A DNA stretch of 64,000 nucleotides from Yoonia maritima. Its GTDB lineage: Bacteria; Pseudomonadota; Alphaproteobacteria; Rhodobacterales; Rhodobacteraceae. A program made the translations under genes and the position numbers. The stretch's first letter is position 1. Each line of letters opens with the position of its first letter. Below, piece after piece: positions 53,306 to 63,279 of this stretch. The stretch is taken from NCBI RefSeq assembly GCF_003003285.1, contig NZ_PVTP01000001.1, positions 1 to 64,000 of the forward strand, read 5' to 3'. The notes below the pieces were generated by a model. The model was not told where the DNA came from and searched no databases. It saw only the letters and a list, made by a program, of their open reading frames with translations.

Positions 53306-54150
53306 CCGCGAAGCCAGGCATTATCGCAGACGATGTGACTGTTACTTACCGAAATGGTCACACCGCATTACGCCACGCCAGTTTTGAGATTCCGTCTGGA
53401 ACGATCACTGCGTTGGTGGGCGTCAACGGCGCAGGTAAGTCTACATTGTTTAAGGCGATCATGGGATTTGTCCCTGCCGCGGGTGGCAGTATCAGTGTGT
53501 TGGGGATACCAGTAAAAGAAGCCTTGCGGCAGAATATCGTCGCCTACGTCCCGCAGGCCGAAGAGGTCGATTGGTCTTTTCCGGTATTGGTCGAAGACGT
53601 CGTGATGATGGGGCGATATGGCCACATGGGGTTCTTTCGCACGCCTAAGCAGGCCGACCGCGATGCGGTAACTTCAGCGTTGGCGCGTGTCGGGATGGAA
53701 GATTTCCGCCATCGTCAGATCGGTGAATTGTCTGGCGGGCAACGCAAACGCGTATTCCTTGCCCGCGCATTGGCGCAGGAAGGCCAAGTCATCTTGCTTG
53801 ATGAACCCTTCACTGGTGTCGATGTCCAAACTGAAGAGGCGATTGTTCAGCTGTTGCGCGATATGCGCGACGAGGGGCGTGTGATGCTCGTTTCGACTCA
53901 CAACCTTGGTTCGGTCCCAGAGTTTTGCGATCGGACAGTATTGGTCAAGGAAACGGTGCTGGCTTACGGGCCAACGGAAACGACATTTACCCGTGAAAAC
54001 CTAGAATTGGCATTCGGAGGGGTTCTGCGTCACTTTGTGATCGGTGGCTCTGACCTGCACGACGATGACGACGCTCGGCAGATCCGCGTGATCACCGACG
54101 ATGAACGTCCCTTCGTCGTCTATGGCCATGACGAAGGCGACAGCACATGA
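53302..54150 (+). CDS. sitB: Mn/Fe-type ABC transporter ATP-binding protein
   Basis: This 282-aa ATPase has Walker [13 protein letters not shown], signature [15 protein letters not shown], Walker [13 protein letters not shown] and switch VSTHNLGS. Its start overlaps the sitA stop (ATGA) and its stop overlaps the next start. The C-terminal tail ([12 protein letters not shown]) is acidic. Confidence 0.88.
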   Translation: MTAKPGIIADDVTVTYRNGHTALRHASFEIPSGTITALVGVNGAGKSTLFKAIMGFVPAAGGSISVLGIPVKEALRQNIVAYVPQAEEVDWSFPVLVEDVVMMGRYGHMGFFRTPKQADRDAVTSALARVGMEDFRHRQIGELSGGQRKRVFLARALAQEGQVILLDEPFTGVDVQTEEAIVQLLRDMRDEGRVMLVSTHNLGSVPEFCDRTVLVKETVLAYGPTETTFTRENLELAFGGVLRHFVIGGSDLHDDDDARQIRVITDDERPFVVYGHDEGDST

Positions 54151-55004
54151 TCGAAACGCTGCTTCAGCCCTTTGGTTACAGCTACATGTTTAACGCCATG
54201 TGGGTCAGTGCTTTGGTCGGCGGGGTATGTGCGTTTTTGTCTGCATATCTGATGCTTAAGGGGTGGTCTTTGATCGGTGACGCGCTGTCGCATTCGATCG
54301 TTCCGGGCGTCGCTGGGGCCTATATGCTGGGGCTTCCGTTTGCGTTGGGTGCTTTCGCCGCTGGCGGCTTGGCGGCCGGGGCAATGCTATTCCTGAACCA
54401 AAGGTCGGGACTAAAAGAAGATACCATTATCGGGATCATCTTTACTTCGTTTTTTGGGCTTGGCCTGTTCATGGTGTCGTTATCGCCCACATCGGTAAGC
54501 GTTGAAACAATCACGATGGGTAATATCCTTGCCATTACGCCATCCGACACGCTGCAACTTGCGATTATTGGTTTCGTGACGCTGGCGATCCTGTTGGCAA
54601 AATGGAAAGACCTGATGGTCACGTTTTTCGACGAAACTCATGCGCGGTCTATTGGGCTGCGCGTGGATCTGTTGCGGGTGGTGTTCTTTACATTGCTATC
54701 AGCGTCATGTGTTGCGGCGTTGCAAACGGTTGGTGCATTCCTTGTGATCGCGATGGTCGTCACACCGGGCGCGACGGCTTATCTGTTGACCGACCGTTTC
54801 CCGCGTCTGCTGATGCTTAGCGTCGCCATTGGGGCAGGAACCAGCTTTGTCGGGGCCTATCTTAGCTATTTTGTTGATGGGGCGACTGGCGGGATTATTG
54901 TGACGCTCCAAACGGTGATTTTCTTGGCGGTCTTTATGCTCGCGCCCAAGCACGGCTACCTCGCTGCCCGCCGCCGCGCAGCCGAAGCATTGAGAGCGTC
55001 ATAA
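54147..55004 (+). CDS. sitC: Mn/Fe-type ABC transporter permease 1
   Basis: This 285-aa membrane protein has about eight transmembrane segments and family marks [20 protein letters not shown] and [12 protein letters not shown]. Having two different permeases is the Sit/Mnt pattern. Its stop overlaps the next start by one base. Confidence 0.88.
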   Translation: MIETLLQPFGYSYMFNAMWVSALVGGVCAFLSAYLMLKGWSLIGDALSHSIVPGVAGAYMLGLPFALGAFAAGGLAAGAMLFLNQRSGLKEDTIIGIIFTSFFGLGLFMVSLSPTSVSVETITMGNILAITPSDTLQLAIIGFVTLAILLAKWKDLMVTFFDETHARSIGLRVDLLRVVFFTLLSASCVAALQTVGAFLVIAMVVTPGATAYLLTDRFPRLLMLSVAIGAGTSFVGAYLSYFVDGATGGIIVTLQTVIFLAVFMLAPKHGYLAARRRAAEALRAS

Positions 55005-55834
55005 TGGAAACCTTGTTATTTCCCTTTCAGTTCGCGTTCATGAACAAAGCTTTTTTGATGATGGCAATCATCGCGGTGCCAACAAGCCTGCTGTCATGCT
55101 ATCTCGTCCTCAAGGGGTGGTCATTGATGGGCGATGCAATCAGCCATGCGGTGCTACCTGGTGTCGTGATTGCATATCTGCTGAATATTCCGTTGATTAT
55201 CGGGGCATTTGTGGCCGGGATGGTCTGTGCCGTGGGCACGGGTTTTCTGTCGGAAAACAGCCGAGTGAAACAAGATACGGTGATGGGGATCGTGTTTTCC
55301 GGGATGTTTGGATTTGGGATCGTGCTGTACACGAAAATCTCGACCGACGTGCATTTGGATCACATTCTTTTCGGAAACATGCTTGGCGTCGGCACGGTAG
55401 ACCTGTGGACTGCGGGGATCATCGCGGGCTTTGTTGCTGCAGTGATCTTGGCGAAACGACGCGATTTCCTGCTGCACGCTTTTGATCCGGTTCAGGCCCA
55501 AGCTGTTGGACTGCGGGTTGGATGGCTGCACTACGGGCTGCTTTCTCTGATTTCGCTGACTATTGTTGCAACGTTATCTGCCGTCGGGATCATTCTGGCG
55601 ATTGGTCTGCTGATTGCGCCCGGCGCAATTGCTTTTTTGTTAACAAAGCGGTTCGAATTTATGCTGCCCATTGCCGTGGCCGTGACACTGTTTTCCGGAA
55701 TTGCAGGCGTCTACATTAGCTTCTTTATCGACAGCGCACCGGCACCAACGGTCATCCTTGTTCTGACAGCAATCTTCATTGCGGCTTTTATCCGGGCAGG
55801 GCGCAAGACGCGCCAAGCCGCTGCCGTTGTTTGA
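55004..55834 (+). CDS. sitD: Mn/Fe-type ABC transporter permease 2
   Basis: This 276-aa membrane protein is homologous to the preceding permease (YLVLKGWSLMGDAISHAVLPG, AQAVGLRVGWLHYG). It probably forms a heterodimer with it. It ends the metal operon 66 bp before the tungstate genes; a small hairpin (CCTGCC/GGCAGG, 55867-55884) lies in that gap. Confidence 0.88.
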   Translation: METLLFPFQFAFMNKAFLMMAIIAVPTSLLSCYLVLKGWSLMGDAISHAVLPGVVIAYLLNIPLIIGAFVAGMVCAVGTGFLSENSRVKQDTVMGIVFSGMFGFGIVLYTKISTDVHLDHILFGNMLGVGTVDLWTAGIIAGFVAAVILAKRRDFLLHAFDPVQAQAVGLRVGWLHYGLLSLISLTIVATLSAVGIILAIGLLIAPGAIAFLLTKRFEFMLPIAVAVTLFSGIAGVYISFFIDSAPAPTVILVLTAIFIAAFIRAGRKTRQAAAVV

Positions 55835-55900
55835 TTTTTATTGATCCCAAACGCGTTGCATGAAAGCCTGCCTTTAGGGGCAGGTGAGTAGGCAAGACAT

Positions 55901-56605
55901 ATGGGGGATATCTGGGAAGGATTGGTCGCTGGCTTTTGGCTGGTTGTGACCCTTGATCCTGATCTTGTCGAAATCACGCTACGGTCTTTGCAAGTTACAG
56001 TTACGGCGACAGTGATCGCATCGCTGATTGCGCTTCCCTTTGGGGCTTGGTTGGCAATCAGACGGTTCAGACACAGGCGAGCGACAATTGCTGTACTGAA
56101 TGCATTGATGGGCCTGCCGCCCGTTGTCGTCGGCTTGATCGTGTATCTGCTGTTGTCGCGTTCCGGCCCGTTTGGAGTGTTTGGCCTGTTGTTCACGCCC
56201 ACCGCGATGATTATCGCGCAGGTCATTATTATCACACCGCTTATTGCGTCTATCGCCCATCAGTCCGTTCGCGACATCTGGGCCGAATATCATGACCTCC
56301 TGATCTCGTTTTCCACCACTAAACGCCAGCGGATTGCCACACTGATTTGGGATGGCAGACGGGCACTAATGACGGCAGCGCTGGCTGGTTTTGGCCGTGC
56401 CATAGGTGAGGTTGGCGCGATCATGATTGTCGGTGGTAACATTGACCATGCGACGCGCGTGCTGACCACAGCGATTGCACTTGAGACTGGAAAAGGCGAT
56501 TTTGCCTTGGCGCTGGGCTTGGGCTTTGTCTTGATCGCTTTGGCGGTCGCGGTGAATATCGCAATTCACGCGATCGGCCAGACAGAGAGTGAGGGGAAAT
56601 GGTGA
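55901..56605 (+). CDS. tupB: tungstate ABC transporter permease
   Basis: This 234-aa membrane protein has the TupB/MolB-type core MGLPPVVVGLIVYLLLSRSG and the EAA region AALAGFGRAIGEVGAIMIVGG. It overlaps tupC by 7 bp. Tungstate imported here could supply the formate dehydrogenase whose accessory genes lie next door. Confidence 0.92.
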   Translation: MGDIWEGLVAGFWLVVTLDPDLVEITLRSLQVTVTATVIASLIALPFGAWLAIRRFRHRRATIAVLNALMGLPPVVVGLIVYLLLSRSGPFGVFGLLFTPTAMIIAQVIIITPLIASIAHQSVRDIWAEYHDLLISFSTTKRQRIATLIWDGRRALMTAALAGFGRAIGEVGAIMIVGGNIDHATRVLTTAIALETGKGDFALALGLGFVLIALAVAVNIAIHAIGQTESEGKW

Positions 56606-57315
56606 CCCCAATCCTTCCACTCGAGGTGTCACAGGCGTTGGTGAAACGTCGCGGTAAGACGCTGTTGGGGCCGGTTGATCTGACGGTTTCACAAACAGGG
56701 TTTACCATTGTGATGGGGCCGAATGGCGCGGGTAAAACGACATTCTTGCGCACGCTTCACGGGTTGGAGCGGCTATCGAAAGGAGAAGTAATATGGCAGG
56801 TTCCATTGACCGAAGCGCGGCTACGACAAGCCTTCGTCTTTCAAACGCCGATCATGTTGCGGCGCAGCGTGAGGGATAATCTGACCTATCCACTAACCCT
56901 GCGTGGAACCAAAAAAGCAAAGGCCCGCCAATTGGCCGAAGATTGGGCGCGTCGTGTTGGATTAGGCGGTGCGCTTGACCAACAAGCACCGCAATTATCT
57001 GGCGGCGAAAAGCAGAAGCTCGCATTGGCGCGGGCGCTGATATTGGACCCTGATATCATTTTTCTAGATGAACCCTGTGCTAATCTAGATGGGCGTGCCA
57101 TGCGAGAGATTGAAACGATCCTGCTAGACGCCTGCGACGCGGGTACGCGCATCATCATGGCGACGCATGACATTGGCCAAGCCAAACGGCTGGCGACGGA
57201 TGTTGTGTTTCTCATGCATGGGCATATCATCGAAAACAGCCACGCAAAGGATTTTTTCGCGGGGCCGAAAACGCCGCAAGCTGCGGCCTTACTTCAGGGA
57301 GATATTGTAGAATGA
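56599..57315 (+). CDS. tupC: tungstate ABC transporter ATP-binding protein
   Basis: This 238-aa ATPase has Walker A GPNGAGKTTFLR, signature LSGGEKQKLALARAL, Walker B IIFLDEPCANLD and switch MATHDIGQ. It lies between and overlaps tupB and tupA. Confidence 0.9.
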   Translation: MVTPILPLEVSQALVKRRGKTLLGPVDLTVSQTGFTIVMGPNGAGKTTFLRTLHGLERLSKGEVIWQVPLTEARLRQAFVFQTPIMLRRSVRDNLTYPLTLRGTKKAKARQLAEDWARRVGLGGALDQQAPQLSGGEKQKLALARALILDPDIIFLDEPCANLDGRAMREIETILLDACDAGTRIIMATHDIGQAKRLATDVVFLMHGHIIENSHAKDFFAGPKTPQAAALLQGDIVE

Positions 57316-58109
57316 TCCGCGTACTTGCATGTGTGTTGGCATTAACTGGTACTGCGTCTGCCGCCGAAGATTTAAAAATGGCGGTGACGACTTCGTTTCA
57401 TAATTCTGGTTTGTCCGAAATTTTGTTGCCTGCGATCAAAGAAGACACCGGAATTGATGTACAGCTTTTGGTCGTTGGGACGGGGCAGGCGCTGCGTCTT
57501 GGCGAAGCAGGCGACGTTGATGCGATCTTTGTGCATTCGCGCGCCTCAGAGGAAGCGTTTATTGAAGGTGGCTATGGCACCCATCGCCGCGAAATTATGT
57601 ACAACGACTTTGTCTTTGTCGGGCCTGGCGCAGACCCTGCTGCAATTGCGGAAGCCACCACCGCGGCCGATGCGCTGACCCGCATTGCGCAGATAGAGGC
57701 ACCATTTGTAAGCCGTGGCGACGATAGTGGCACCCACAAAAAAGAGCTGTCTTTGTGGGATGCCGCCGGTGTGTCACGTGGTGGTGATTGGTATCGTCCT
57801 GTCGGGGCAGGGATGGGGGCATCCCTGAACACGGCGGCGGGTATGAATGCCTATATTCTTGCTGATCGCGCGAGCTGGCTCAACTTTGGAAACAAGGCGG
57901 ATTTGGCACTGCTGTTTTCTGGCGACCCAGTGCTGTTTAACCAATACGCCTATATCCCAGTGAACCCGGAACTGCATCCGCATGTGAAGAATGAGCTGGC
58001 GATAGAATTGGAAGGGTGGCTCACGTCGCCACGTGCTGCAACATTGATCAACGAATATACCATCAGCGGTGAAACCTTGTTTACGTTCAACGCGCAGCCC
58101 GCGTTTTAG
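57312..58109 (+). CDS. tupA: tungstate-binding periplasmic protein
   Basis: This 265-aa protein has a signal peptide (VLACVLALTGTASAAE). The TupA hallmarks are TTSFHNSGLSEILLPA, LLVVGTGQALRLGEAGDVDA, MYNDFVFVGP and FVSRGDDSGTHKKEL. TupA binds tungstate with high selectivity over molybdate. Gene order B-C-A with ATGA overlap indicates one transcript. It converges on the DUF6505 gene. Confidence 0.94.
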   Translation: MIRVLACVLALTGTASAAEDLKMAVTTSFHNSGLSEILLPAIKEDTGIDVQLLVVGTGQALRLGEAGDVDAIFVHSRASEEAFIEGGYGTHRREIMYNDFVFVGPGADPAAIAEATTAADALTRIAQIEAPFVSRGDDSGTHKKELSLWDAAGVSRGGDWYRPVGAGMGASLNTAAGMNAYILADRASWLNFGNKADLALLFSGDPVLFNQYAYIPVNPELHPHVKNELAIELEGWLTSPRAATLINEYTISGETLFTFNAQPAF

Positions 58110-58128
58110 GTGGCGCGATCAAATTTCG

Positions 58129-58629
58129 CTAAATTTGATCTGGCTCATCCAGCGAACCATGAACCGCAAACTGATCCAGCCCGGCAGATTGCGGTTCAAC
58201 CATGCGGTAGCTTTCTTTCACGCCAGCCTCTGTTAATTCACGACTAACCATCAGTAGCGTGTTGGGTGGTTGATCCGCGCATAGATCGCACATCTGGCTG
58301 ATCTCTTCGTTCGCCACGCCCAGTGCGGCCTCAATGTTCGGTGCGCCATAGTGGCTGACGAAATGGGCGGCGAGCGCGTGTGTGAGCGCATCCAATTCCT
58401 GGTCTTCGATCTTTGTGATCGCGATGACAGTGACACGCCCGAATGTCTCGAGTCCCAACCATCCGTTGGAAAATGCCTGCCGCGCTTTGCCTGATAGGTC
58501 GCCTTCAGACCAGTTTGAAAATTCAAAACCGCCTGAAATGCACCATTCGCCGGTGCGTGCAGGGGTATGAAAGATCATCTGATCGCTTTCGTCGAAATGG
58601 ATCGCACGGGCAAGGAAGCGGTCGGTCAT
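58129..58629 (-). CDS. DUF6505 family protein (formate dehydrogenase cluster)
   Basis: This 166-aa soluble protein has ARAIHFDESDQMIFHTPAR, EWCISGGFEFSNW and QMCDLCADQPPNTLLMVSRE with a CxxC. Proteins like this occur in Rhodobacteraceae formate dehydrogenase accessory clusters; the function is not known to me. It is the last gene of the minus-strand operon and overlaps the previous one in ATGA. Confidence 0.8.
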   Translation of the reverse strand: MTDRFLARAIHFDESDQMIFHTPARTGEWCISGGFEFSNWSEGDLSGKARQAFSNGWLGLETFGRVTVIAITKIEDQELDALTHALAAHFVSHYGAPNIEAALGVANEEISQMCDLCADQPPNTLLMVSRELTEAGVKESYRMVEPQSAGLDQFAVHGSLDEPDQI

Positions 58630-59294
58630 ACGGGCTCCAGTAATGTGGTGAGTGGCATCAGGATCATGACATCGTCTGATTTGGACAATAGCCCCAGATC
58701 AGGATCAAGGCTCAGTTCGCCTTCGTTTTTCTGCCATAGCACGGTGAATTCAGCGTGAATCGGGCGCGTACCTTCATCCAGCCAGCGGTTGATCCAGACA
58801 AGCGTATGCCGCGCCCAGCCTTCAAGTAGATCAACTGGGGTGATGTCAGAACAGCCTTCTGCATATAGTGCAGTGATATCAGGCGTTTCGCCCGGCGCGT
58901 CATTCTCGGGCCACAGCGGCACGGTCAGTCCGATAGTTAGCCAATCGGGCAATTGATTTTGCGCGCCTGTTGCGCTTTGCGCCGTCAACGCGCCGCATGC
59001 CGCCCCATTGACGATGATTGTACCGTCCCACTTGAGGTGCACGGCAACCTCGGGCGGGGCCACGGACCCTAGCGCGTTTTGAAAGCCGATGCCGCAGACC
59101 GGAAGCATCGCCATTGCCTGTGCAAGCGGAACTTCGGGGGCAAAGATGATCGCGGCGCGTAGATCGCGGCCAGATAGATTGTATACGATTGTTCCTGCGT
59201 CGCAGCCCTGACGCGCCATGTCGACGGCGACTTGCATCGGGTCATCGACGGTTGCCTGTCCCGTAAATAGTGGAGGGAAGACTGGTCCGGTCAT
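58626..59294 (-). CDS. biotin/lipoate ligase-like protein with DUF4444
   Basis: This 222-aa protein resembles the lipoate/biotin ligase fold (KWDGTIIVNGAACGALTAQS, LTIGLTVPLWPEN) and ends in a DUF4444-like domain (EFTVLWQKNEGELSLDPDLG). The ligase's invariant Lys is not obvious in the usual context, so enzymatic activity is uncertain. It is flanked by overlapping genes of the same cluster. Confidence 0.75.
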   Translation of the reverse strand: MTGPVFPPLFTGQATVDDPMQVAVDMARQGCDAGTIVYNLSGRDLRAAIIFAPEVPLAQAMAMLPVCGIGFQNALGSVAPPEVAVHLKWDGTIIVNGAACGALTAQSATGAQNQLPDWLTIGLTVPLWPENDAPGETPDITALYAEGCSDITPVDLLEGWARHTLVWINRWLDEGTRPIHAEFTVLWQKNEGELSLDPDLGLLSKSDDVMILMPLTTLLEPV

Positions 59295-60358
59295 GCATCT
59301 CCGCTTTCGATCAGCTTTCGTGCAACGGCGCGAAATGCTTGCGCTGGTGGGCTGTCAGGCTTTGATACCACAATCGGTGCACCGCCATCCGCAGCAAGGC
59401 GGATATCCAAGTGCAGTGGTAGCTCTGCCAGCAGGGGCACGTCCAGTTTGGCCGCCTCTTGCGCAACGCCACCGTGACCAAAGGTGTGTTCTTCGTGGCC
59501 ACAGTTCGAACAGATGTGGGTGCTCATGTTTTCGATCATGCCGATGATGGGCGTGCGCAGTTGTTTGAACATGTCGATCCCTTTGCGGGCGTCCAGTAGC
59601 GCGATGTCTTGTGGGGTGGACACGACAATCGCGCCAGACAGGTCGAATTTCTGCGCCAGCGTCATTTGGACATCGCCGGTCCCGGGGGGCAGGTCCACGA
59701 TCAGGACATCAAGCGCACCCCATTGGACTTGGTTCATCATCTGCTGCAACGCGCCCATGAGCATAGGACCGCGCCAGACAACGGCCTGATCTTCGTTTTG
59801 CATCAGTCCAATCGACATCATCGTGACACCGTGGTTGCGCATGGGCAGGATGGTCTTGCCATCAGGAGAGGCAGGGCGCCCAGAAACGCCAAGCATCCGT
59901 GGTTGCGATGGTCCATAGACATCTGCATCCAGCAACCCAACGCGTCGCCCTTCGGCTGCGAGCGCACAGGCAAGGTTGGCAGAAACCGTTGATTTTCCAA
60001 CGCCACCTTTGCCAGATGCAATCGCGATGATCCGATCAATGCCGGGTACCTTTTGTGGGCCTGTTGGTTCCGACTGACGGTTTGGTTTCAGATCGGGTGG
60101 GGTAGCTGGCGTGCTATGCGCAGTCATAATTGCCGAGACTGCTCCAATGCCGGGTATGGCTTTCAGTGCTGCCTCTGCTGAGGCGCGCACAGGCTCCAAT
60201 TGCTGTACAAGCGATGGGGCAACTTCGAACACGAAACGCACGTTGCCCTCATCCACGGATAGCGCCCGCACGAGGCCCGCTGCCATGATATCGTCGCCAG
60301 TAATGGGGTCTTTGATCGTCTTTAGGGTCGCGATAACCGCGTCACGGGTAATTGTCAC
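59291..60358 (-). CDS. mrp: Mrp/NBP35-type Fe-S cluster carrier ATPase
   Basis: This 355-aa P-loop protein has an N-terminal MIP18-like domain, the deviant Walker A ASGKGGVGKSTVSANLA, DVYGPSQPRMLG, VDLPPGTGDVQMTLAQ and a C-terminal CSNCG that binds a bridging [4Fe-4S] cluster. It delivers Fe-S clusters to target apoproteins. The start is GTG 60356-60358, one base after the DUF6494 stop. Its place in the cluster suggests service to the formate dehydrogenase or the ferredoxin protein. Confidence 0.93.
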   Translation of the reverse strand: MTITRDAVIATLKTIKDPITGDDIMAAGLVRALSVDEGNVRFVFEVAPSLVQQLEPVRASAEAALKAIPGIGAVSAIMTAHSTPATPPDLKPNRQSEPTGPQKVPGIDRIIAIASGKGGVGKSTVSANLACALAAEGRRVGLLDADVYGPSQPRMLGVSGRPASPDGKTILPMRNHGVTMMSIGLMQNEDQAVVWRGPMLMGALQQMMNQVQWGALDVLIVDLPPGTGDVQMTLAQKFDLSGAIVVSTPQDIALLDARKGIDMFKQLRTPIIGMIENMSTHICSNCGHEEHTFGHGGVAQEAAKLDVPLLAELPLHLDIRLAADGGAPIVVSKPDSPPAQAFRAVARKLIESGDA

Positions 60359-60359
60359 T

Positions 60360-60554
60360 TTAGTCGTCCTGCCCCGTGATAGTGCCAGTCACGACATGTT
60401 CAAGATCTAGGTCCCCGATGGTCAGTACGACCTTGGCTTCAAATGATTTTCCGGCAGTGTCCGCGCCACGCATTGCCTCTTCGATTGCTTGTTGGGACGT
60501 GACCCCCACCTGTTTTAGAAACTTGCGCATGGACATGTTGAAATCGTCGCTCAT
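60360..60554 (-). CDS. DUF6494 family small protein
   Basis: This 64-aa protein (opening MSDDFNMSMRKFLKQVGV, with EEAMRGADTAGKSFEAKVVL) is a conserved small member of the same accessory clusters. Its function is unknown. It is tightly packed between the ferredoxin gene (12 bp) and mrp (1 bp). Confidence 0.85.
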   Translation of the reverse strand: MSDDFNMSMRKFLKQVGVTSQQAIEEAMRGADTAGKSFEAKVVLTIGDLDLEHVVTGTITGQDD

Positions 60555-60566
60555 GGGTTTTCCTTA

Positions 60567-62534
60567 TTAATGATCGCGGCGCTTGGACAGGTAGTCGTCT
60601 GTCGTGCGAACGCGTGGGCGTTCTGCGCCGGTGAGTGGGTTGTCAGTAGAATGATACTGGGCCTGAATACGACAGTTGTCGCACATTTGAATCATCTTGG
60701 CAGCGTCAGGATTGCCAAACATCGCATGTTTGCCAGCCAGCTTTTCAGTAATCATCTCGATTGTGGATTTAACACCAAATAGGCTGCCGCATTCGATACA
60801 GGCGAAAGGTTCTTCTTCGTTTAATACGATTTGGGTCAGTGCCGTGTCAGTCGTGTTTAGGCGCGGTTCAAGCGTGATCGCTTTTTCCGGGCAGATATTG
60901 CTGCAAAGCCCGCACTGCAGGCAGGCATCTTCTTGGAACCGAAGCTGTGGCATGTCGGGGTTGTCAGCCAATGCACCCGATGGACAAAGCGAAACACAAG
61001 ATAGGCACAGTGTACATGCATCGGTATCAACCAGAACAGCGCCATAGGGCGCGGTTTCAGGCAGCGTGATGATATCTGTCGGGTTCAGTGCCTTGGTGGC
61101 TGTGCGTGTCACCTGACGGCGTGTGCCAATCGGCAGGATCGGGGTTTCGACTGCGATGCTTGGAGTCGCGTCATATAATGCATCCGACATCGCATCAGGA
61201 TCGGTCACGTCAAGAAGGGGCACTGCGCGACCGCTAAGCGCTGCGGCTAGTGCTGCCTCTTGTGTTATCGTGGCTCGGTCGGATTTGGGTGAAAGCAGAA
61301 CGTGGACGTCTGCAAAACCTGCGCCAAAGGCGGCGAGCATCTCGGCATGACCAAAGCCAGCGAGCGCAGAAACTGCGAACGGGATTACATCACTCGGCAG
61401 ACCGCGACCAAATCGAGCGGAAAGCTGTATCGTCTCAGCACCGTGTTCATCATCGTGAACCAACAGGCGGGGGTTCTGACCACCTGCATTACGGTATGTC
61501 CGTGCGAGCGTTTCAAGCCGTCGGAAGGTATCGTCGACGGGTGGGGCGTCATAGGTGATAGCGCCTGACGGGCATAAGGAAGAACATGCACCGCAGCCTG
61601 CGCAAATCAGCGGGTCAATCGCCACATGATCACCTGCGGATGTGATTGCCCCAGTTGGGCAGGCGTTTAGACAGTTAGAACAGGCGGCCTGTTCAGCACG
61701 TGAATGGGCGCAAAGGCTTTCTTCTAGTTTGACATAAAGCGGTTTTTCGAATGTCCCGACCATTTGTGCCGCATCAAAAACGGCCTTTGCCACGGATGGC
61801 GCGTGTTTCGGATCAGCACGAAGATAACCGTCACGCTTTTCATGTGCCGGGAACAGCGGGCTGTTGCCGCTTAGATCAAGGATAATATCGCAATGTGATT
61901 GGGCGCCATCTTGAGGGGCGGTGAATCGCTGTGCGCCGCGGCCAGTTGGGTCGACCTCTTGCAGAGCATCAAAATGGATTTCAAAATGTGCCAAACTGCC
62001 AGCCGCACGTGAGATCTGGCCCTTCACTGTATCAAAACTGCCACTCACTGGGGCATCATCCGCCGCAGTCAAAAGCAGCGTGACGCTTAGGACCTCTGCC
62101 AGTTGGGTGGCGGCGTCTATTGCGACGGGGCCTGTGCCGATAATCAGGCAAGTCCCTTCCGACGTGATATCGCGTACCTTTGGTTCAGGACGTGGCAAAA
62201 GGCCTTCGGCGATAAGGGCAGACATCTTTGGCGTGGGGGCGGTTTTGTCGGCCGTCCATCCAGCACGGTCACGTATGTCAACAAATTCGGGTGCGCTGAC
62301 ATTGTGGTCGTAGGCAAGTTCTTGGAAGCGTTCAGTTTCTTGCCCGCAGGCAATTATCACATCACCGCTACAAATTGCCTCCTTCGCGATCGCGATTTCG
62401 TGGGTGCAAAGTGCGGTGTGGACCTTGGAACACGATAGCCCGGTTGCGGCCGAGATCGCCTCTGGGTCGATCTGCTGTGTCCCAGAACAATCGCATGAAA
62501 TCAGTCGCTTGCCGTGGGTTGGCTGGCTTGTCAT
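60567..62534 (-). CDS. large ferredoxin-type protein with four [4Fe-4S] motifs (formate dehydrogenase cluster)
   Basis: This 655-aa soluble protein has four Cys clusters: CSNCLNACPTG, CAGCGACSSLCPSG, CTLCLSCVSLCPSG and CLQCGLCSNICPEK. Each is CxxCxxCxxxCP-like and predicts a [4Fe-4S] cluster. Further pairs, CIECG and CDNC near the C-terminus and CDCSG at the N-terminus, may bind metal. The N-half contains a Rossmann-like CLIIGTGPVAIDAATQLAE. It probably relays electrons or clusters during formate dehydrogenase maturation. It heads the minus-strand operon. Confidence 0.9.
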   Translation of the reverse strand: MTSQPTHGKRLISCDCSGTQQIDPEAISAATGLSCSKVHTALCTHEIAIAKEAICSGDVIIACGQETERFQELAYDHNVSAPEFVDIRDRAGWTADKTAPTPKMSALIAEGLLPRPEPKVRDITSEGTCLIIGTGPVAIDAATQLAEVLSVTLLLTAADDAPVSGSFDTVKGQISRAAGSLAHFEIHFDALQEVDPTGRGAQRFTAPQDGAQSHCDIILDLSGNSPLFPAHEKRDGYLRADPKHAPSVAKAVFDAAQMVGTFEKPLYVKLEESLCAHSRAEQAACSNCLNACPTGAITSAGDHVAIDPLICAGCGACSSLCPSGAITYDAPPVDDTFRRLETLARTYRNAGGQNPRLLVHDDEHGAETIQLSARFGRGLPSDVIPFAVSALAGFGHAEMLAAFGAGFADVHVLLSPKSDRATITQEAALAAALSGRAVPLLDVTDPDAMSDALYDATPSIAVETPILPIGTRRQVTRTATKALNPTDIITLPETAPYGAVLVDTDACTLCLSCVSLCPSGALADNPDMPQLRFQEDACLQCGLCSNICPEKAITLEPRLNTTDTALTQIVLNEEEPFACIECGSLFGVKSTIEMITEKLAGKHAMFGNPDAAKMIQMCDNCRIQAQYHSTDNPLTGAERPRVRTTDDYLSKRRDH

Positions 62535-62715
62535 TGGCTGTCTCTCCCCGCTCTACGTCACCGTAGTACGACGAGCTTAGCCATTGCTTGTCCCGCAATC
62601 AAACCCCAAAAATGCGGACACGCGATGCTGCGCTGCGGCGTAACCGCGTGATAATAATGCTTTTTTTGAAATCGGTTTTGGTGCAGCATGCTATTAGATT
62701 CTGGAAGAGGCAGCT

Positions 62716-63279
62716 TTGATACGCAACCCACAACAGTATCAGTCCATGCCAATGGGCATTGTCGTGCGTCGTACCCCGGGTGCAACGCGCTGGGCGAAAT
62801 GGGCGTGGCGTGCGGTAGCGGTTCTGCCCGGTGCGGGTCCTGCTGACTGGGCAATTCTACGTGAAGAAGGTGACGTTGCTGAATTTCATGCACAGACGGT
62901 GCAACTGGAATTACATGGCGCCGAATGCGAAGCTTACCTAACCGGCATCTCAGATAAGGAACCTGCGATTTATGTGGTCATGCGTGGCACTGATGACGCA
63001 GCGCGCCCATTCCATGTGACATTGGTGACTGCATCACCTTACGAGGCCCAAGATTACGCTGACAATGGTGAAGACATTGTCGAGAAAGTTCCAATGCCTG
63101 CTGGCTTAGTTGCTTGGGTTCGTGATTTTGCACAGGCCTACTTTGAAGAAGAAGTATTCGTTAAGCGTCGCCGCGATCGCAAGCGCGTTGATGGTGCCGA
63201 AGATGGTGTAGGCGATGCAAGGATTGCGCAGCTTACCGACGTTTACCGTGCCCCGGCTCGCAAGGGGACAGTCGCATGA
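62716..63279 (+). CDS. DUF3305 protein (formate dehydrogenase accessory)
   Basis: This 187-aa protein has the DUF3305 core MGIVVRRTPGATRWAKWAWRAVAV and a basic C-terminal tail. The TTG at 62716 behind GGAAGAGG is taken as the start; ATG 62746, just before the conserved core, is the alternative. It is divergent from the ferredoxin gene and overlaps DUF3306 in ATGA. Confidence 0.85.
   Translation: MIRNPQQYQSMPMGIVVRRTPGATRWAKWAWRAVAVLPGAGPADWAILREEGDVAEFHAQTVQLELHGAECEAYLTGISDKEPAIYVVMRGTDDAARPFHVTLVTASPYEAQDYADNGEDIVEKVPMPAGLVAWVRDFAQAYFEEEVFVKRRRDRKRVDGAEDGVGDARIAQLTDVYRAPARKGTVA

Noticed and set aside
55835..55900. Molybdate/tungstate riboswitch before tupB
   Set aside because: The gap is only 66 bp with one 6-bp hairpin, too short for the Moco RNA motif.
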